64,000 nucleotides of DNA from assembly GCA_011009095.1 (NCBI GenBank), contig VTPC01008797.1:60258-124257 (forward strand), read 5' to 3'. The notes below the pieces were generated by a model. It searched no databases and was not told the origin of the DNA. It was given only the letters and a program-made list of their open reading frames with translations. Shown here piece by piece: positions 22,600 to 35,859 of this stretch. Each line of letters begins with the position of its first letter. Positions within the stretch are counted from its first letter, which is position 1. The translations under genes and the position numbers were made by a program. Origin of the DNA: Ignelater luminosus (Eukaryota; Arthropoda; Insecta; Coleoptera; Elateridae).

Positions 22600-24340
22600 C
22601 ATAGTAGTAGAAAATAAATGAAAAATTCTGAAAGAAAATATATTGGAAGCTTCCAAAGAAACATGTGGAACAACAAAGAACACAAACAGAACAATCAAAA
22701 TGGTGGAACAAAGATATACAGATAAGACAAAAGAGGAAAAGAAGAAATGGAAGAAATACCTAAAGGCTAAACTAGCAAAGCATTATCAAAAAACGCAAAA
22801 AAGCTAGACAAAAATATAAAGTCGTAGTCAAAGAAGCAAAAGCAAAAACTCTTGGAGAAAATTTGGGAATAAAATAACAAAAAGATTGAGTGAAAATCAA
22901 AAGCTATTTTATAAGAAAATGAAATAATTAAGAAATATGAAACAGTGCACATTGAAAAATGTTAGAGACAAAGAATATAAGATATTAATTAAAGAAAGTG
23001 AAATAATGAAAAGATGGAAGCACCATTTCCAAGAATTGACTAAAGCTAACGAAGCAAAAGAAAATGAAACGAAAGAAGAGGGTGATAAACGGGACAAAAA
23101 ACAAATTACAGAACAGAAACTGAAAAAGTCACATCTAAAATAAAGTTAGGAGAGGCATTAGAAAGTGATAATATAATGCCAAAAATGATCAGAGTTATGG
23201 GAAAAAGTGGAGAAAACAAATTACTAAAATTACTCAACGAGATAACGAAGTCTAGAATTTTACTAATAGGATGGAGCACGGGAATTATAATTCAAAAAAG
23301 GAGATACAAAAGATTGTAATAATTATAGAGGAATAACACTCAAAAGCATACCAGGATAAACTCTAGAGCAAGTTGAAAGATGAATAAAAGATACGCAATA
23401 TATGTAGATTCAGGCAGGAAAAAAAAGAAGAAGGAGATCTAATGTTTATTCTCAGACAAGCAAGTGAAAAAACGACACCAAAAGGTAGAAAGTTTCATGT
23501 GTGGTTTATAGACATAAAAAAGGTGCTTGAAAGTCAGAAGAGAGGAAGGATGAGGAAAACTCTAAAAGGAAGGTGGCGTATGAAGTCAAGAAATCGAAAT
23601 CTTAAAGGCAATGTACAAAGATAATAAATACTTTATAAGAATGAATCAGGAGTCAGAGACTTTGGAGAGTAATCTGGGTTTAAAGGAGGGGTGTGTATTA
23701 AGCCAACTCTTTTGACAATGGTGGTCGACGAGGCTGTAGAAATTGCTAAAGTGAAAATGGAAAGGTACAAGATTAATACAGGCGGCCAACAGGTAGAACA
23801 AGCTAAAAGATTTAAATATCTGGGTTTTTGGATAGAGGAAGATGGTAGATTGAAGGCAAAAATCAATAAAACAATAAGCAAAACAGATCAACACACTTAA
23901 GAACAGGTTTCTAGAACATAAAGATATACCCAAAGAAGTTAAGATGGAAGCGGTCAAAAAAGTTGACTTGTTCATGTGAGTCATGAACACTAGCAAAAAA
24001 GGACAAAACTAGAAAAACGCTATGAAAATGCGGTTTCCGAGAAGAATTGAAGGCAAGACTGGCATGGATAGGATCAAAAATGAGGAGTTTAGACAACGAT
24101 TGAATTGCAAACCCATAACAACAATAATGGAGGAAAGAGAGCTGGGCTGGTTGAGCCACATACACAGAATGGGCAGAAAAACGAAGAAGTATAATGTGGC
24201 ATAGTGTAGAAAAACTGGCTTTAAACAGAAAAAAAACTGAAAAATAATGTGCCAACAACACCAGAGATGATGAACGCAACTTGCAGAGACTGATCCCTGA
24301 CATATCGGGGATCTCATATCACGTTTTCAAGCGATTGTAG
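22600..24340 (+). pseudogene. LINE 3' half: linker and decayed reverse transcriptase
   Basis: The plus strand begins in the lysine-rich linker after the endonuclease (YLKAKTSKALSK, KLFYKKMK at 22900-22925). It continues with IMKRWKHHFQELTKAN, DTKDCNNYRGITLKSIPG (RT fingers), VWFIDIKKVLES (motif A region) and LTMVVDEAVEIAKVKMER. KRFKYLGFWIEEDGRLKAKI lies at 23805-23864, and ELGWLSHIHRMGRKTKKYN near the 3' end at 24140-24200. Numerous stops, and no YxDD is readable. The protein type matches the minus-strand half at 21010-22560. Confidence 0.75.
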
Positions 24341-27300
24341 GTGGCCAATGCGGTGCACTGGTTTTAGATAACATTACAGCATAATTATAAAATTTGTTTC
24401 TTTTTTATAACAGGAGGAGACTTATTGCGGCATTGATTCAAACCGAAAGTTTGATGAAGCTTTGCAAGAAACAGTGTAATAACACCGAAACGGTCAGGTG
24501 GTCAAAGGTTTCATTAAAACAAGAAGTCAGTATGTACGTTTTTATGGAACACTCTGTATAGTCAGAAATAATTTGACGTTTACAGAACATATTTTTGATA
24601 TTTCTACAAATAACACTATTCTGTTTCCACAAATCATTGGGAACCCTGTTCTAACTTATTCTGACATGGACAAAGGGTCATTTACTTCCACCCTGACTTG
24701 GTTTACTAGATAAGAGTTCCCTGGAATAATATATAGTTTAGGGTGTACAATAAAAGTGTTCAAGTACAGCAAAATTATCAAGATTAATTATTATGTAACA
24801 TTGATACTAAAAGACTATACTTACATTAGGTTGCCTTGTATATTTATGTACTTCCTATTATTAAGTTAGCATACAGTGAATTGATGCCGTGACCAGTTCT
24901 CTGCAGGTTTGAGTTTGAGCAAGAGGCTCTTAATTAAGGTACGGTTTTGGTTAGTGTAATTCCGTTCTATTTGAATGGAATGATAATAGGTAATTAAAAG
25001 TTCTTGACTAAGGATGCTTTTAAGAATTGGTACGTTGATTTATTCCAATTTTCCGAATCTTTTAACGCTTTCTGTTCATGTATAAATACAAAGACATAAA
25101 AGAATTTTTTCAGAGTTTGTTTCTTTGAAACATTTAGATTCAGGCAAGTATTTCACCTCTAAAATTCAACTTCACAACAATAAATCAAAAAGTTTAAACT
25201 CAAATAAATAAAAGTGACAGGTGTACGTGTGTTTGTATAAATTGCTCTTGAATTTCAGAAGTAAAAGAACAGGGCGGTAACAAAAATATTTTTAGTTGCC
25301 CCTTAATTGACTATGATGAATATGTTTTCATCATTATAGAGCAAGGCATCTCGTTCCATGAAGCTTTTCATCTATCAATCTCGACCCTCTTTTTTATGTA
25401 GTGATTGATTGATCTAAATTAAAACTTTCCATGCTTATACATAATATAATATTATCGACTATTGAAAAGAGTTACGCACCCTATAAAGAAGGAGAAAGTC
25501 CAATCCTGTGCCTGGAATATTTTATTAGCATAATATTGAACGAATAACACCTGTTCTTTTGATTTCGTGTACCTCCCAAGAAAGATATTGTGTGTATACA
25601 TCATAGTATTCAGCTGTTTGTGGGTCACCTATCAACAATTTTCTATATGCAAAGAGATCTCGGTCATGTGGCAATTCTTCATCACAAAACTATCAGTCGA
25701 TAACCTCGTTAAAATATGTTATAATTGCAATTATTGCTCGTTTCTCTCATTATATACCTGTATAGGCATAATCAGGAAACGGACACATTATTGTCATTAC
25801 AAATACATTATAGTACGTGTTTATCCTAGATAGCTAAGCACGTAACTCCTTTTTTGTTTCTTGCGTATAACAATTAATGTTTTGTTCTATTAGAAATGTC
25901 CTTTTGAATTAAATCATTTATGTTATATAAGTTTTTGTCGAAGAACAAAAACAGAATTGACATTGAAATATCTTATTCTGTTTGGAAATTTTTAATTTAC
26001 AATATTGGTTTTTGTCATTTAAAATTTTATTTTAAAAAGTTCAAATAAAATATGCGGTTGTTGCGGTTAGAGTTGAACATTAAGAAGCTAAACAAATTAC
26101 AGGATTTTATCCAGAAAAATGGAGTGGAAAGATTAATCAGTTTTAGATGAAGGTTGTTGGAAAAAGTTTTAGAAAATCTCTGTTTCTAATTTATTTGAAA
26201 TTCCAAGTTTGCGTTGTCTTGACCGGAATAGATCTAAAATCATATAGGTCACTTGCAAGACAAGAAGAAACCAAACTCTTAAATTTAAGACTGTCGCTGA
26301 GATTGCAGGCCATTTAATCCATAGTGCATTTAGTTCGTTACTCTGGTCATGTGGGGCGAGTCTGTTTAGTGTCTCAATGCAGTGTGCTGAACCTCAGAAC
26401 GTTCAGGGTCATTACTCAACAGTCATTACAGAGTAGCTGCACTGAAAATAAATTTCTTATGTGTTTGTTGCATGCTGATTTAAATGATTGTCAAACTGAT
26501 GAGGGTTTAGAACTATTACGACATTTCAAGGCGCTAAGCTTTGGATACAATACTGCAAGTCTGAATTTCATAACAAGTCTAGAATCGTGTAAGGTTTGAT
26601 TTCTGACAGATACATTTAAGTGTTTTTGATTTGATGAGCAGCTGCAGAGCATATAAAACGCTTGCTCTTCAGGGTCTCATTTCTCGAAATCAAACCACAT
26701 CCCATCAGAAGTTTTCTGGATGTTACCTAAATGGATGACTCACATTTCAGTTTATGTTAATCGAGTTTTAGGAACTTTTAAGATATTTCTGATAACTTAA
26801 AGTATCCCCAAACTGTACATATTTTTAGTAAAATTCCATTCCTGTTGAGAGATCATCTATTTATTCTTGTTTATTTTTCCGTGACATGTTTGGTCCTTTG
26901 GAAAATATTTTTCTTTCGTTGTTAGCATTCCTTGTTGAGCTAAATAATTAGTTTACACCAGGACAGGATAGCACATTATTGCTTGACACTTGAACCTATG
27001 TATGGACAATAAACACGTGGAAACTAATGAGAAATATAAGACGTTATGATCCGCATTTATTAAAAAACAGATTCTATCTGGTAGTTACTAATACGAAAAC
27101 AAACAAACTAGAATATAGTCACCAGACTAATCAAATTAAGGCCAGGGCAGAAATCTACACCCCTTTTGAAACATTATATAAGAGATTACAGTCTACGGAT
27201 CTCAAAATGCTGAGCGTAGTCAGCAAATTCAAAACAAAATCAAAGTAAATGATAAAACTGATATAATACGCTTACCTCTCTTCATGTTGAGTTTTTAACC

Positions 27301-27419
27301 AGCTAAGTATTTATCTTTAATGTTTCTTAACCTAACTCCCTAAACTAATCCTACATCTGACAGTGTTTAATCTACCAGTTACTCAATAGTTTCTGTGTAG
27401 CTTCTAGGAATTGTAAACG
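24341..27419. other. AT-rich noncoding stretch
   Basis: About 3 kb with no supportable gene. The short frames at 25567-25833, 26324-26599 and 27027-27248 (plus strand) have no known motif. They begin and end without splice or promoter context that would support them. Confidence 0.45.
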
Positions 27420-28240
27420 TCCATATTGTGTCACTGCACTATGCTTTGCTTTTGTTCGCACACACCCACCAACTCGAAGGGTCTTTTACGTTTGAGTCTT
27501 TGAGTCGGAACGTTAACATCATGGAGTTGCCTCGCCTCGAAGTCTACGTAATCAGCAAGTTGATCTACACATTTTTCACGCAAGAAGGAGTATTTACAAT
27601 GAATCTAAGCACTTGGTTCTGAAATACTTGTATGCGCCTTATGTTAGTGCTCGCAGCACAAACTCAGTTCTCCTCTGCTCATCCAAACAGGCTTTAGTCT
27701 TTGGTTGTAGAATAATACTTTATTGATGGATGGAGGAGACTTACGTTCTCATCCACCATATTTTGCTTAATTTGTATTTCAGTTATTTTCCTTTTTTCTT
27801 TATGTACTCCTTTCAGCGGAGTTTGGCATTTAAGTTCATCTCAAGGTATTTTGCAGCATTCACGTGACTTATAAACTTGTCATTTATTTTTATCTTGGTT
27901 GTCTCTTTTGTCGTTTTGTTTGAAAAGTTGACATATGATGATTTCGTCTCCTTGAGGTCTATATGCTATCTTCTTGCCAATTTGCAGATAGAATCTGTGG
28001 CTTTTTGCAGTTTTTTAGTGACTGTAGATATATTTTCACCTGTTGCAAATAGTACAGTGCCGTCTGCAAACGTCGCTATTGTTACATTGTTGAAATTTAG
28101 GATATGATGAGTGTACAACAAGTAAAGTATTCCCCTGCGGCGCACCTGCTTTGATGGTTGCTACCGGAGTTCGGTGGTAACAGAATTTAGAATAGCCTCG
28201 AGTAGCTAGCTCAAGTCGCAGGAGGGAGTGGGCCTGCACG
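27420..28240 (-). pseudogene. Jockey-like LINE, RT thumb and 3' end
   Basis: On the minus strand, starting at 28239, a weak HRTPVATIKAGAPQGNTLL matches RT motif B (normally AGVPQGS). The palm continues as YPKFQQCNNSDVCRRH and, in another frame, TGENISTVTKKLQKATDSI, LKETKSSYVNFSNKTTKE and FISHVNAAKYLEMNLNAKLR. The C-terminal part NIRRIQVFQNQVLRFIVNTP and RLRGNSMML lies down to about 27500. Frameshifts are present. The complementary 5' part of a similar element lies at 29715-31090 on the same strand. Confidence 0.76.
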
Positions 28241-29714
28241 GGGTGACTTGGATACCAATTGAGTTGAGCAAATTTGTATTTATTTATGGGCGCCAGATTT
28301 TAAAAACTCGAGGTCCAGAAATATTATTATCTCGAATCACAGATAATGTAACTTACCAAACTCGAACTTTCAAATAGGTCTGAAAAGGGGCGAAGACGAC
28401 AAAAATAAAACATTAAAATAGACAACCCAAAATTTAATGCGACACAGTAATGCAGGTGCTACAAAAGAGAGTTGCGGTACACTAATAGTGTTACCCAGTA
28501 GACGATATAATACAGTAAACACAACAATAAATATTCTAGACTCAAAGAAATACAAACAATAATTAGATAATAATTAACAATAGTCGGCGCGTTATAACCC
28601 GATACGCAACGGAAACCTAACTGAATAGTCGTTGATTGATCAATCGTGAACGGTGCTTCCAGGGAGTGCAGAAACCAAAAAAGTGATCTCAATGCAAAAC
28701 TTCAATAAATTTTGACGCACCCCGTAGATAGCACTCCGCAGATTTCCAAAGTCTTTAATATAAAATATCAGGTAACCAAATTTTGATCGAAAAGCTAACA
28801 AAAGAAAGGTAAATAAGCAATCTGAACAACAATTTATATCTAAAAACCATAAGAATCTCTGATATCTAGTTTTACTCGATTAACGCAAAATAATTAATTT
28901 AATATTAATGCACCCTATATATTGCTAAACTTAGAAGTTGTACGCATATAAATTTCATTTAATAATTTACAAAAATCAACAAATGATTCAATAATCTATA
29001 TCTAACTCGTATAAATTTTCAAAAATAAAGAAATAATGCCCAACAAAGACGTTTGATAACGGAAAATAAATGCAAAGTATTTATCGTCTGATAATGAAAA
29101 GAGGCGATACATATAAAAATTATACTAAAATAGTTTGAAAAAACTTTTACACATAAGAAAATAATAAGTTTTACTAATATTTAATTGACAAATACAAAAA
29201 CTATAGATTGCACAAATATTCAGGGAATTTTGAACAACAGTTTAATGGCATATGTCTGATGTACCAAACAATACAACGAATATCACGACACACAATAATA
29301 GATTAACGTAAAAAAGTGAATATCAAACCTGTACTACAGCGATAACGAAGCTGCACGTACCCTTCTGGAGTTGGTAGAACCAGGTTGAGATGATCTTCCA
29401 GGGTAATCGCTAGCTGGCTGCAGATGGAACTTATTCAGAGAATGAATGAAATTTACAGAATCGCCATATAATTTTCTCAAAAGAAACTCCAGAATAACTC
29501 CAATAATGGAAGGCGGGTCCAGCTCCCCAAATACGGGTAGGTTTTACAAAAATCTTAGAAAAGACACCACCACCACGCTAATTTTAAATTTTCGATTTCC
29601 TTGAATCGGTACTACAACGACCGCTATTCAACTTGAAGTCCCCCCAGAATGTCAAAGCAAGCAAATGTTAAAATATTTTCGCTGCAGTGGGATATACAGG
29701 GTGGTCACAATATA
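28241..29714. other. Noncoding insert between jockey fragments, possible LTR remnant
   Basis: No coding sequence is seen in about 1.5 kb. On the minus strand, tggcgccc at 28295-28288 resembles the primer-binding site that follows the 5' LTR of many retroelements. The DNA on its minus-strand upstream side could therefore be a long decayed LTR, but I could not match two LTR copies. At 29698-29712 there is an acagggtg terminus-like motif. Confidence 0.25.
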
Positions 29715-31090
29715 ATTCGGCAATATAATATAATTGAAATTTGAGAATGCTGAAACGACACGTAACATGATTTTGCTTTCAGAATATTCATCTTCCTGCT
29801 TTATTAGAAAGATTATGTTCTTCAAGTAGGACTGAAGCAGTTCAGCGCACTGTCTCGGGTAGTACTTTTTTTAGTTTCCACATTAACTATTGATGCCATT
29901 CAATTGAAAACAGTTTCCCAAATACCTTGCAAAGGCATCTACCATCCGTTTGTTGCTTTTTGCCCCAGTGTTATCTGGTTTCTTCAAGAGAAAACAAAAA
30001 CTGTATGGTCTTTTGATCTTTTTTGCCGCTTTTCAAAGAGAATAATCAGTCTCTGTTACATGTGTTAACTGGCATAAATAATTTTCTATCGTTTCATGTT
30101 TTATGTTTTTAATTTCTCTTTTTAGTCTCTGTGAGAAATTATTTAGCACGCTTTTATCTTCTCTTGACCTTGAGATATGCTATCTATTTTTAAATAATCA
30201 TTTCTCTTACAAGTTCTTTCATTTCGACAGAAGGGTTTTCTTTTTAATTTCTAAAGTGCTCTTCCATCATACCTGCTGAATCGATTCAGTGAAGTTCTTA
30301 GCTTCAATTTCTAATTCTTTGATTGTTTTGAGAGACACTTTCAACTTGATATTATCTTCAAGGTCTTCTCTAAACTTTTCCCAGTTTGTTTTTTATTTAC
30401 CACTGTGGGATTGAGTTGTCTTCTGATCAAAGTTTCACTTATAGTTAGCAATACCGCTGTATGATCAGAACACAAGTCCAGATTTTCTTCCATCTGAAGA
30501 TAGTTCATAGAAACTTTTCTCAGTATAAAGAATTCTAAGAGGTCTGATTTTCCACGATGTCCAGTAAGTAGGCTTGCCAGCACAGTTAAGTTCTTTGATT
30601 GCTTCATAAAGTTGTTTCTCTTTGCTTGTAGTATCATGCAAACCCTATTTTTGGTTTTTGGTGTTAAAATCGCCTCTCAAAATGAATTGATCTCCAAGCT
30701 TTTCAAGCATACCTGAGTAGTCTCTTTTTTAAAATTATGTTTCGGTGGTATTATATGGCTGCTATATTGATTTTTTGATTATTATTTATACTTACAGATA
30801 GCACTGTAACCTGAAATTCCTCTGTTTGAATCCAATTTTCTAGAAGGTGTTTTATGTTGCTATTGATTATAATAGCACTACCTCTATGCGCAGAATTATC
30901 TTGATATATATTGTATCCTCGAAAGGTCAAACAGCCTTGCTTTGTTAGGTGTGTTTTTGAAAGTAGAAGCATATCAAGGAATGCCTGTATTTCTTGACGT
31001 CCCTGTATAATATTTCTCTAGATTGAGAATTCTAGTCGAAGGACTTTTTAATAGTTTTCTTTCATTTGATTGACTCACTTTACAAGTAGA
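29715..31090 (-). pseudogene. Jockey-like LINE endonuclease and linker
   Basis: The minus strand encodes a jockey-type AP endonuclease: LLLSKTHLTKQGCLTFRGYN, NSAHRGSAIIINSNIKHLLE and TEEFQVTVLSVSINNNQKIN (30972-30751). After a break comes GHRGKSDLLEFFILRKVSMN, then LDLCSDHTAVLLTISETLIR with the conserved S-D-H (30637-30341). The linker continues below 30300 (REIKNIKHETIENYLCQL, KAAKKIKRPYS) to about 29720. The RT core that should follow is absent here. Confidence 0.8.
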
Positions 31091-31459
31091 ATATTAAAGT
31101 TCTGGTCATCCGTTGCCACCTTAATCTGTCCTGGTTCAGCATTATTGGTTGGAATGCCGTTTTTTAACTCTTTGGGCATACCCGTTCCTTTGCTGTAGTC
31201 TGGCAGCTTTGGTTATTTTACGTGACAGGTTTTTTCTCTTTAATGCTTGTTTGCCTTTGCTTTTGTGTTTGTTTGGCAATTTTGCGGGCTCTGTAGTTTG
31301 CAAAGTCTTGTCTTTTTACAATTAGCATTATTTAGGTTTTGTTATTTGGCATTCTTCACTCTTTTGTTTCATGAGTACCGGCGTATTTGGCACAGCGTAA
31401 AGTTGATAATCACAATAATTTTGCGTGTGCCCAAAATTTTGGCATTTTTTGCACTTTTA

Positions 31460-34350
31460 CACTCATGGTGGTCCTGGACACCTCACCGTGCAGACTTCGT
31501 AGGATTCTTTTAATTCCGACTCGATGGAGTCGGTGAGCTCAGATGACAACTCTATATTGCAGGATTGAAATAATGGCAATAATGGCTGTTCTATATACGT
31601 GTTGCCTGTATACCACGTGCCTCCATCTCCGAATGACATATTTTCGCAGACACAACAGTATTTTCTTGGCCTTGCCTGTGGCTTTGTTGATGTGTATGTC
31701 GAGGCGCATGTTACTATCAATGCGTAAGCCCAGGTACTTGGTGAACGTGACTCTTGTGATGTTCTGATTATTGATCTTCTCAATGAGATTCTGAGTAAGT
31801 TTGCTCTTAATTAGCACATACCTGCATTTGCCTTGGTGGCTTGGGATGGCTTTCTTTCGAATTCACTTCTGCTTTTTTTTGGAAAATGATGGCGATGTCA
31901 TCGGCGTACACTATGGTAGTGCCCTTATAGTTCTGTTGTTCGAGAAAAAGGCTTATTGCCAAACTTCAAAACCTAGGATGGTGCTCCTAATTGACGTTTT
32001 CTGGATCTTAACATTTGTGGTCTCGATCTCAACTATTCAGTTACTTAAGTAGATTTTCAGGATATCCACTATCTTGTGTGACGGGTTTATTTCTTGGAGT
32101 CTATTTATGGTGCTCTGCCACCACAGATTATCGAAGGCTCTAATATCTACGTATATAAAGAGCGATCACATATTCTTTCTCGGTATTTGTAGTTTGCACG
32201 AGTTTCTCAATTCCTTGAATGGTACTCTTACCAGCTATCGTTGTGAATGTGGTCGACCCCAATATGCTCTATGATCTTATTGTGTATAATTCTGTCTAGG
32301 ATCTTGCCAAGTACTGGTAGTAATGTTACTGGAGGTCTTTATCTGGCTCTTTTAATATTGTTATGAGTTTTCCCATCTCTATTTTCATTGTTTATCAGAC
32401 GGGTGAGATATTCATCAAGAGTTGGAACGACTGCTGTAATGACTATCCTGTGGAGATTATCATGGTCAGGAGCTTTTTGTCTTTAATTGATATGAAGGTC
32501 GAGAGTACCTCTTCCTCCGTCACTTCAGTGTTAATGTTTCTACTGCTTTCTGCTTTCTCTCATGGCCTGGCGCTTATCTGCATGGTACCCAAAAATTGGT
32601 ACCCAGATCTTAATTAACAAAACGACGCCACTAATCAGTTCTTGTCTTTTTTATTTGCCTGTTTAGACGCTGTTTGGCAAGTCTATGCTTCTCACATAGG
32701 CATCCAGTTCATCTATTACAACTTAACTGCGACGGACTCATAGTTGTCTGCCTCATCTCTACAGATTTATTGCAGTCTTTCTATTAACAACTTGATCCTT
32801 CTGTCTTTCATTTGTTACTACATTGCATCAAAGGTGTGATCTAGCGTTGAAATCACTGCCAATGATGATGCTGTCTGGCAGAATGCTGTTCTTGAAACGT
32901 GTTAGTGGAGCATCTAGATCTTGGTTGGATGAACAGCAAACACTGACCAGCCTTAGGGTGCGTCTTTTAAGTGTATTCGTTATAATAGTTTGATGAGTAT
33001 TAGAGAGGTTCTGGTGAAATAAAATATTCAACTGGGGCTGGTAAACGATTAATGCTGCCTCGTCTTTGCCTTGTGCAGGATATACAATTTTCCTGACCTG
33101 TCCAGTTGCGCCTGGTATCATGCGCCTTTGTGTTTGTTTGTTGGTATGCATATTGGGTTCCTGAAGTAGGGCGACGTCGATTCCCTACTCTTGGCAGGTG
33201 TTACCTAGTTGTGATGTTGCTGAACGGCTATTCTGTGTAGATTGATTTGTAGTACTCTAATTCCGTATTTAGGTTGCTCAATCGTAACGAATGTTTGCAA
33301 TCTGGGCTCCTAGCCGTTTAATGTACGTATGGCTTAACTGGGAGAGTAAATCATGATTTACCTTTGTCTGCCTGGCCCTACGACAGTTTATGCATGCTTT
33401 CGTTTCTGTTGTTTCACACTGGTGTGTTTCATGATTGTTAGCGCAATTGCCGCAAACGATTTTGTTTCTATATTCTTTGGCCAGGTGGACGGAATTCTGG
33501 CACTTGAAACATCGCTTGATTCTGACATAATCTTTTATTGTGTGACAAACCAGGTCAATGTACACTTTTTCCCATTAAGGAATTGCTTTCGTTTCTCTGG
33601 TGATGTCTCGACCACCCAGTGAACTGTTGGTAGATCTTGTTTACTAAACTAGAAAAGGACTTTTAGGTGCTCTGGATCTGTGCTTGTGGAATCTCTCAGG
33701 TTTTACTCTTTGAGGACATTTTTAAGTTTGTCTCAGGAGTATCTTACTGGTACCCAGTATATAGGCATTAGATATACGAATATTTTTTGTTTCTTAGCAT
33801 CGAAACCCGTTTTCTTTAGTGCATCGTTGCTTAGTGTCTTTTCTATGCTTGATTTAATGGATTATTGCTTGATTTTTAAATCATTAATGCATCGCCTCTT
33901 GAATCTACTAGTTTAGCTAACGCCAGCTTTGTCTCTTCACTTGTTTCAATTTTGGTATTCTGCTGATTCGTTTCTACCACTATTTTGGTGGTTGCTTTCA
34001 CGTCAGCCGGTTTTGTGCCTGGTACGGTTGGCATTGGTGTTTTGGTTTTGTCAACAGAGGTTGCTGTTGGGGTTTGTAGCCCGCTTAGTACTTTAGCCAT
34101 GTTATTTACTTTATATTCTAGGGATGCTAGCTGGTTGACTGCATCCTTTTCCAATCTGCAATTGCTTGCTTTTTATTTGGATTTGCAGGGTCTTATGTTT
34201 GAGTTTTTCTGAAAATTTATAGGAAATGAGTTTATTTTCATTAGTTCCTCTCGTACATTTGGTGTCGAGATATGTTAGTGCTTGCTATGTTAATTTCAGT
34301 ATGTTGCTATGTAGTGCAGTGTCTTCTGCTAGATTGTGTGCCGCCATAAT
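31460..34350 (-). pseudogene. R1/LOA-like LINE: ORF1 with zinc knuckles, endonuclease, RT
   Basis: Read on the minus strand: an ORF1 stretch at 34154-33876 (LASLEYKVNNMAKVLSGLQ, Pro/Thr-rich after it). Zinc knuckles follow at 33520-33380 (CFKCQNSVHLAKEY, CGNCANNHETHQC, CINCRR; one knuckle has lost its last Cys). An endonuclease is at 33151-32828 (EAALIVYQPQLNILF, TLRLVSVCC, IIIGSDFNARS). RT remnants lie at 32600-31860 (TIVYADDIAIIFQKK, motif C YADD). The thumb is at 31817-31463 (VTFTKYLGLRIDSNMRLDIH). It has many stops. The ORF1 knuckle pattern is typical of R1/I-group and jockey-group LINEs; the exact clade is uncertain. Confidence 0.8.
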
Positions 34351-34366
34351 GACTTACCTTTTAGCC

Positions 34367-35629
34367 GTGCAAATAAAGTAATGAGACTGACTTTTCATAA
34401 TTTTCTTGTTCAATTAAAATTACAGTTCCATATTGTTTCAAAGTAATTGCCTTGGGAAGCCACAGAGCGATGGAAACGATTTCTTCATTCTTCATAGCAG
34501 TGCTGGAACTTCGATACTGAAATTGGTTTTAGCTGGTTGGTTACGGCAGTTTTAATGTCTTTTAGTGCCTTAAAATGACGTCCTTTGAGGTAATTTTTCA
34601 ATCTTAGGACGAGAAAAAAATCACAAGAACTCAAGTCGGGGAAATAAGAGGGCCGAGGAGCCACAGGAATTAATTAAGAATGTAGTGCGATAAGGCTCAC
34701 TGTCGTGATGCAGCACCCAGTTGTTCTTGATGCATGGTCTTACATGCATGACCCTTTTTTGAAGTCTTTCAAGAATTTCTTGGTAAAATTGTTGGTTTAT
34801 CGTTTAACTTAGAGCCACACACTCTTTCCCTAGCTGTCAAAAAAGCAAATTACCATGGTTTTGGTTTTCGACTTGCTCGTTCTTGCTTTGTTTGGCTTTG
34901 GTGAGCTTTAAGTGTGCCATTTCTGACGCTGGAGGCTTTCTTTCCGGGTCGCACTGGAACATACAACACTCGTCATCAGTAATGGTACGTTCCAGAAAAT
35001 AAGGTTCATTTTCAATCCGCTCCAAAAAGTCAAGGCGCGTGTCCCTCCTGTTGTTATTTTGTTCCTGCGAAAAGTTTTTCAAAACCATTTTCTCGCAAAT
35101 TTTCGTCATCCCCAATTCGTTAGTCAAATCCTCATACACGGTGGTGTGAATTAAATTCAACTGTTTCCCGATAATTCTGACTGTCAAGCGATGATCAGAA
35201 CGTACAAGATCCTGGATTCTGGCAACATTTTCGTCAGTTATTGCAGTTGCAGACCTTCCGCTGCGAGGTTAGTCTTCAATATGTTCTCTTCCTTCTGAAA
35301 ATGCCTCAAATCATCTGAAAACTTAGACCCTTGACAAAACATTGTCTCGGTAGGCCTACTGAAGCTTTGCAGTAGTTTTCGTCGAACTGTGATCAAGTCT
35401 GAAGCAAAAGCTGATAGCACAACCTTGCTCGAGATTGATATCTCTGATTTTCAGAACGCAATGGAAAAAACAGTTTACGAAAGAAATTCCTACGGCCAAC
35501 CAAATGACTATGAAGTTCAAACTCGTACTGGCGGAGTATCACATGCTAACCCACCGTCCCTCTAAATCGATAGTCCCCAGTATTGTCACATCAAACGCTA
35601 CGTTACCAGTGTCATTAGTTTATTTACAC
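34367..35629 (-). mobile_element. Mariner element, decayed transposase, ~1.26 kb
   Basis: The ends are inverted repeats: gtgcaaataaagtaatgaga from 34367, and gtgtaaataaactaatgaca read inwards from 35629. The minus strand encodes a mariner transposase of the SETMAR-like insect type. The longest frame (35187-34837) has TVRIIGKQLNLIHTTVYED, LDFLERIENEPYFLERTI and TDDECCMFQCDPE (first catalytic Asp kept, surrounding residues altered). The second catalytic segment is NNWVLHHDS near 34720. The third, YFPDLSSCDFFL near 34640, is in another frame. Several frameshifts and substitutions show it is inactive. The length is normal for a mariner. Confidence 0.82.
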
Positions 35630-35859
35630 AAGCACGACTGATTGCCCCACGTCGTTGCCCACCCCTGATCACTTGGAGTTTGAGGTGGGCTTGGTATATT
35701 TTAGCTCTATGTTGCACTGCTTTTGCATTAGATTATTCACAATGTACGGAAATTTTGAGAAATAACTCGTTTTCGCTTAACACTTTTAATCGCTTCAATC
35801 ATGTTGAACGCTGTGACGAGGACCAGGTCTGCAATCCTCTGTTTCTCTAAGGTGAATTT

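Noticed and set aside
24440-24510. Possible hammerhead ribozyme / Penelope tail (gatgaagc ... cgaaacggtc)
   Set aside because: The core words look similar, but the sequence between gatga and gaaac cannot pair as stem II; only a small gtgt/acac hairpin forms. No stem III was found.
30341-31090. A host exonuclease/AP endonuclease gene
   Set aside because: The motifs and order are those of a jockey LINE endonuclease, and the frame is broken in the middle.
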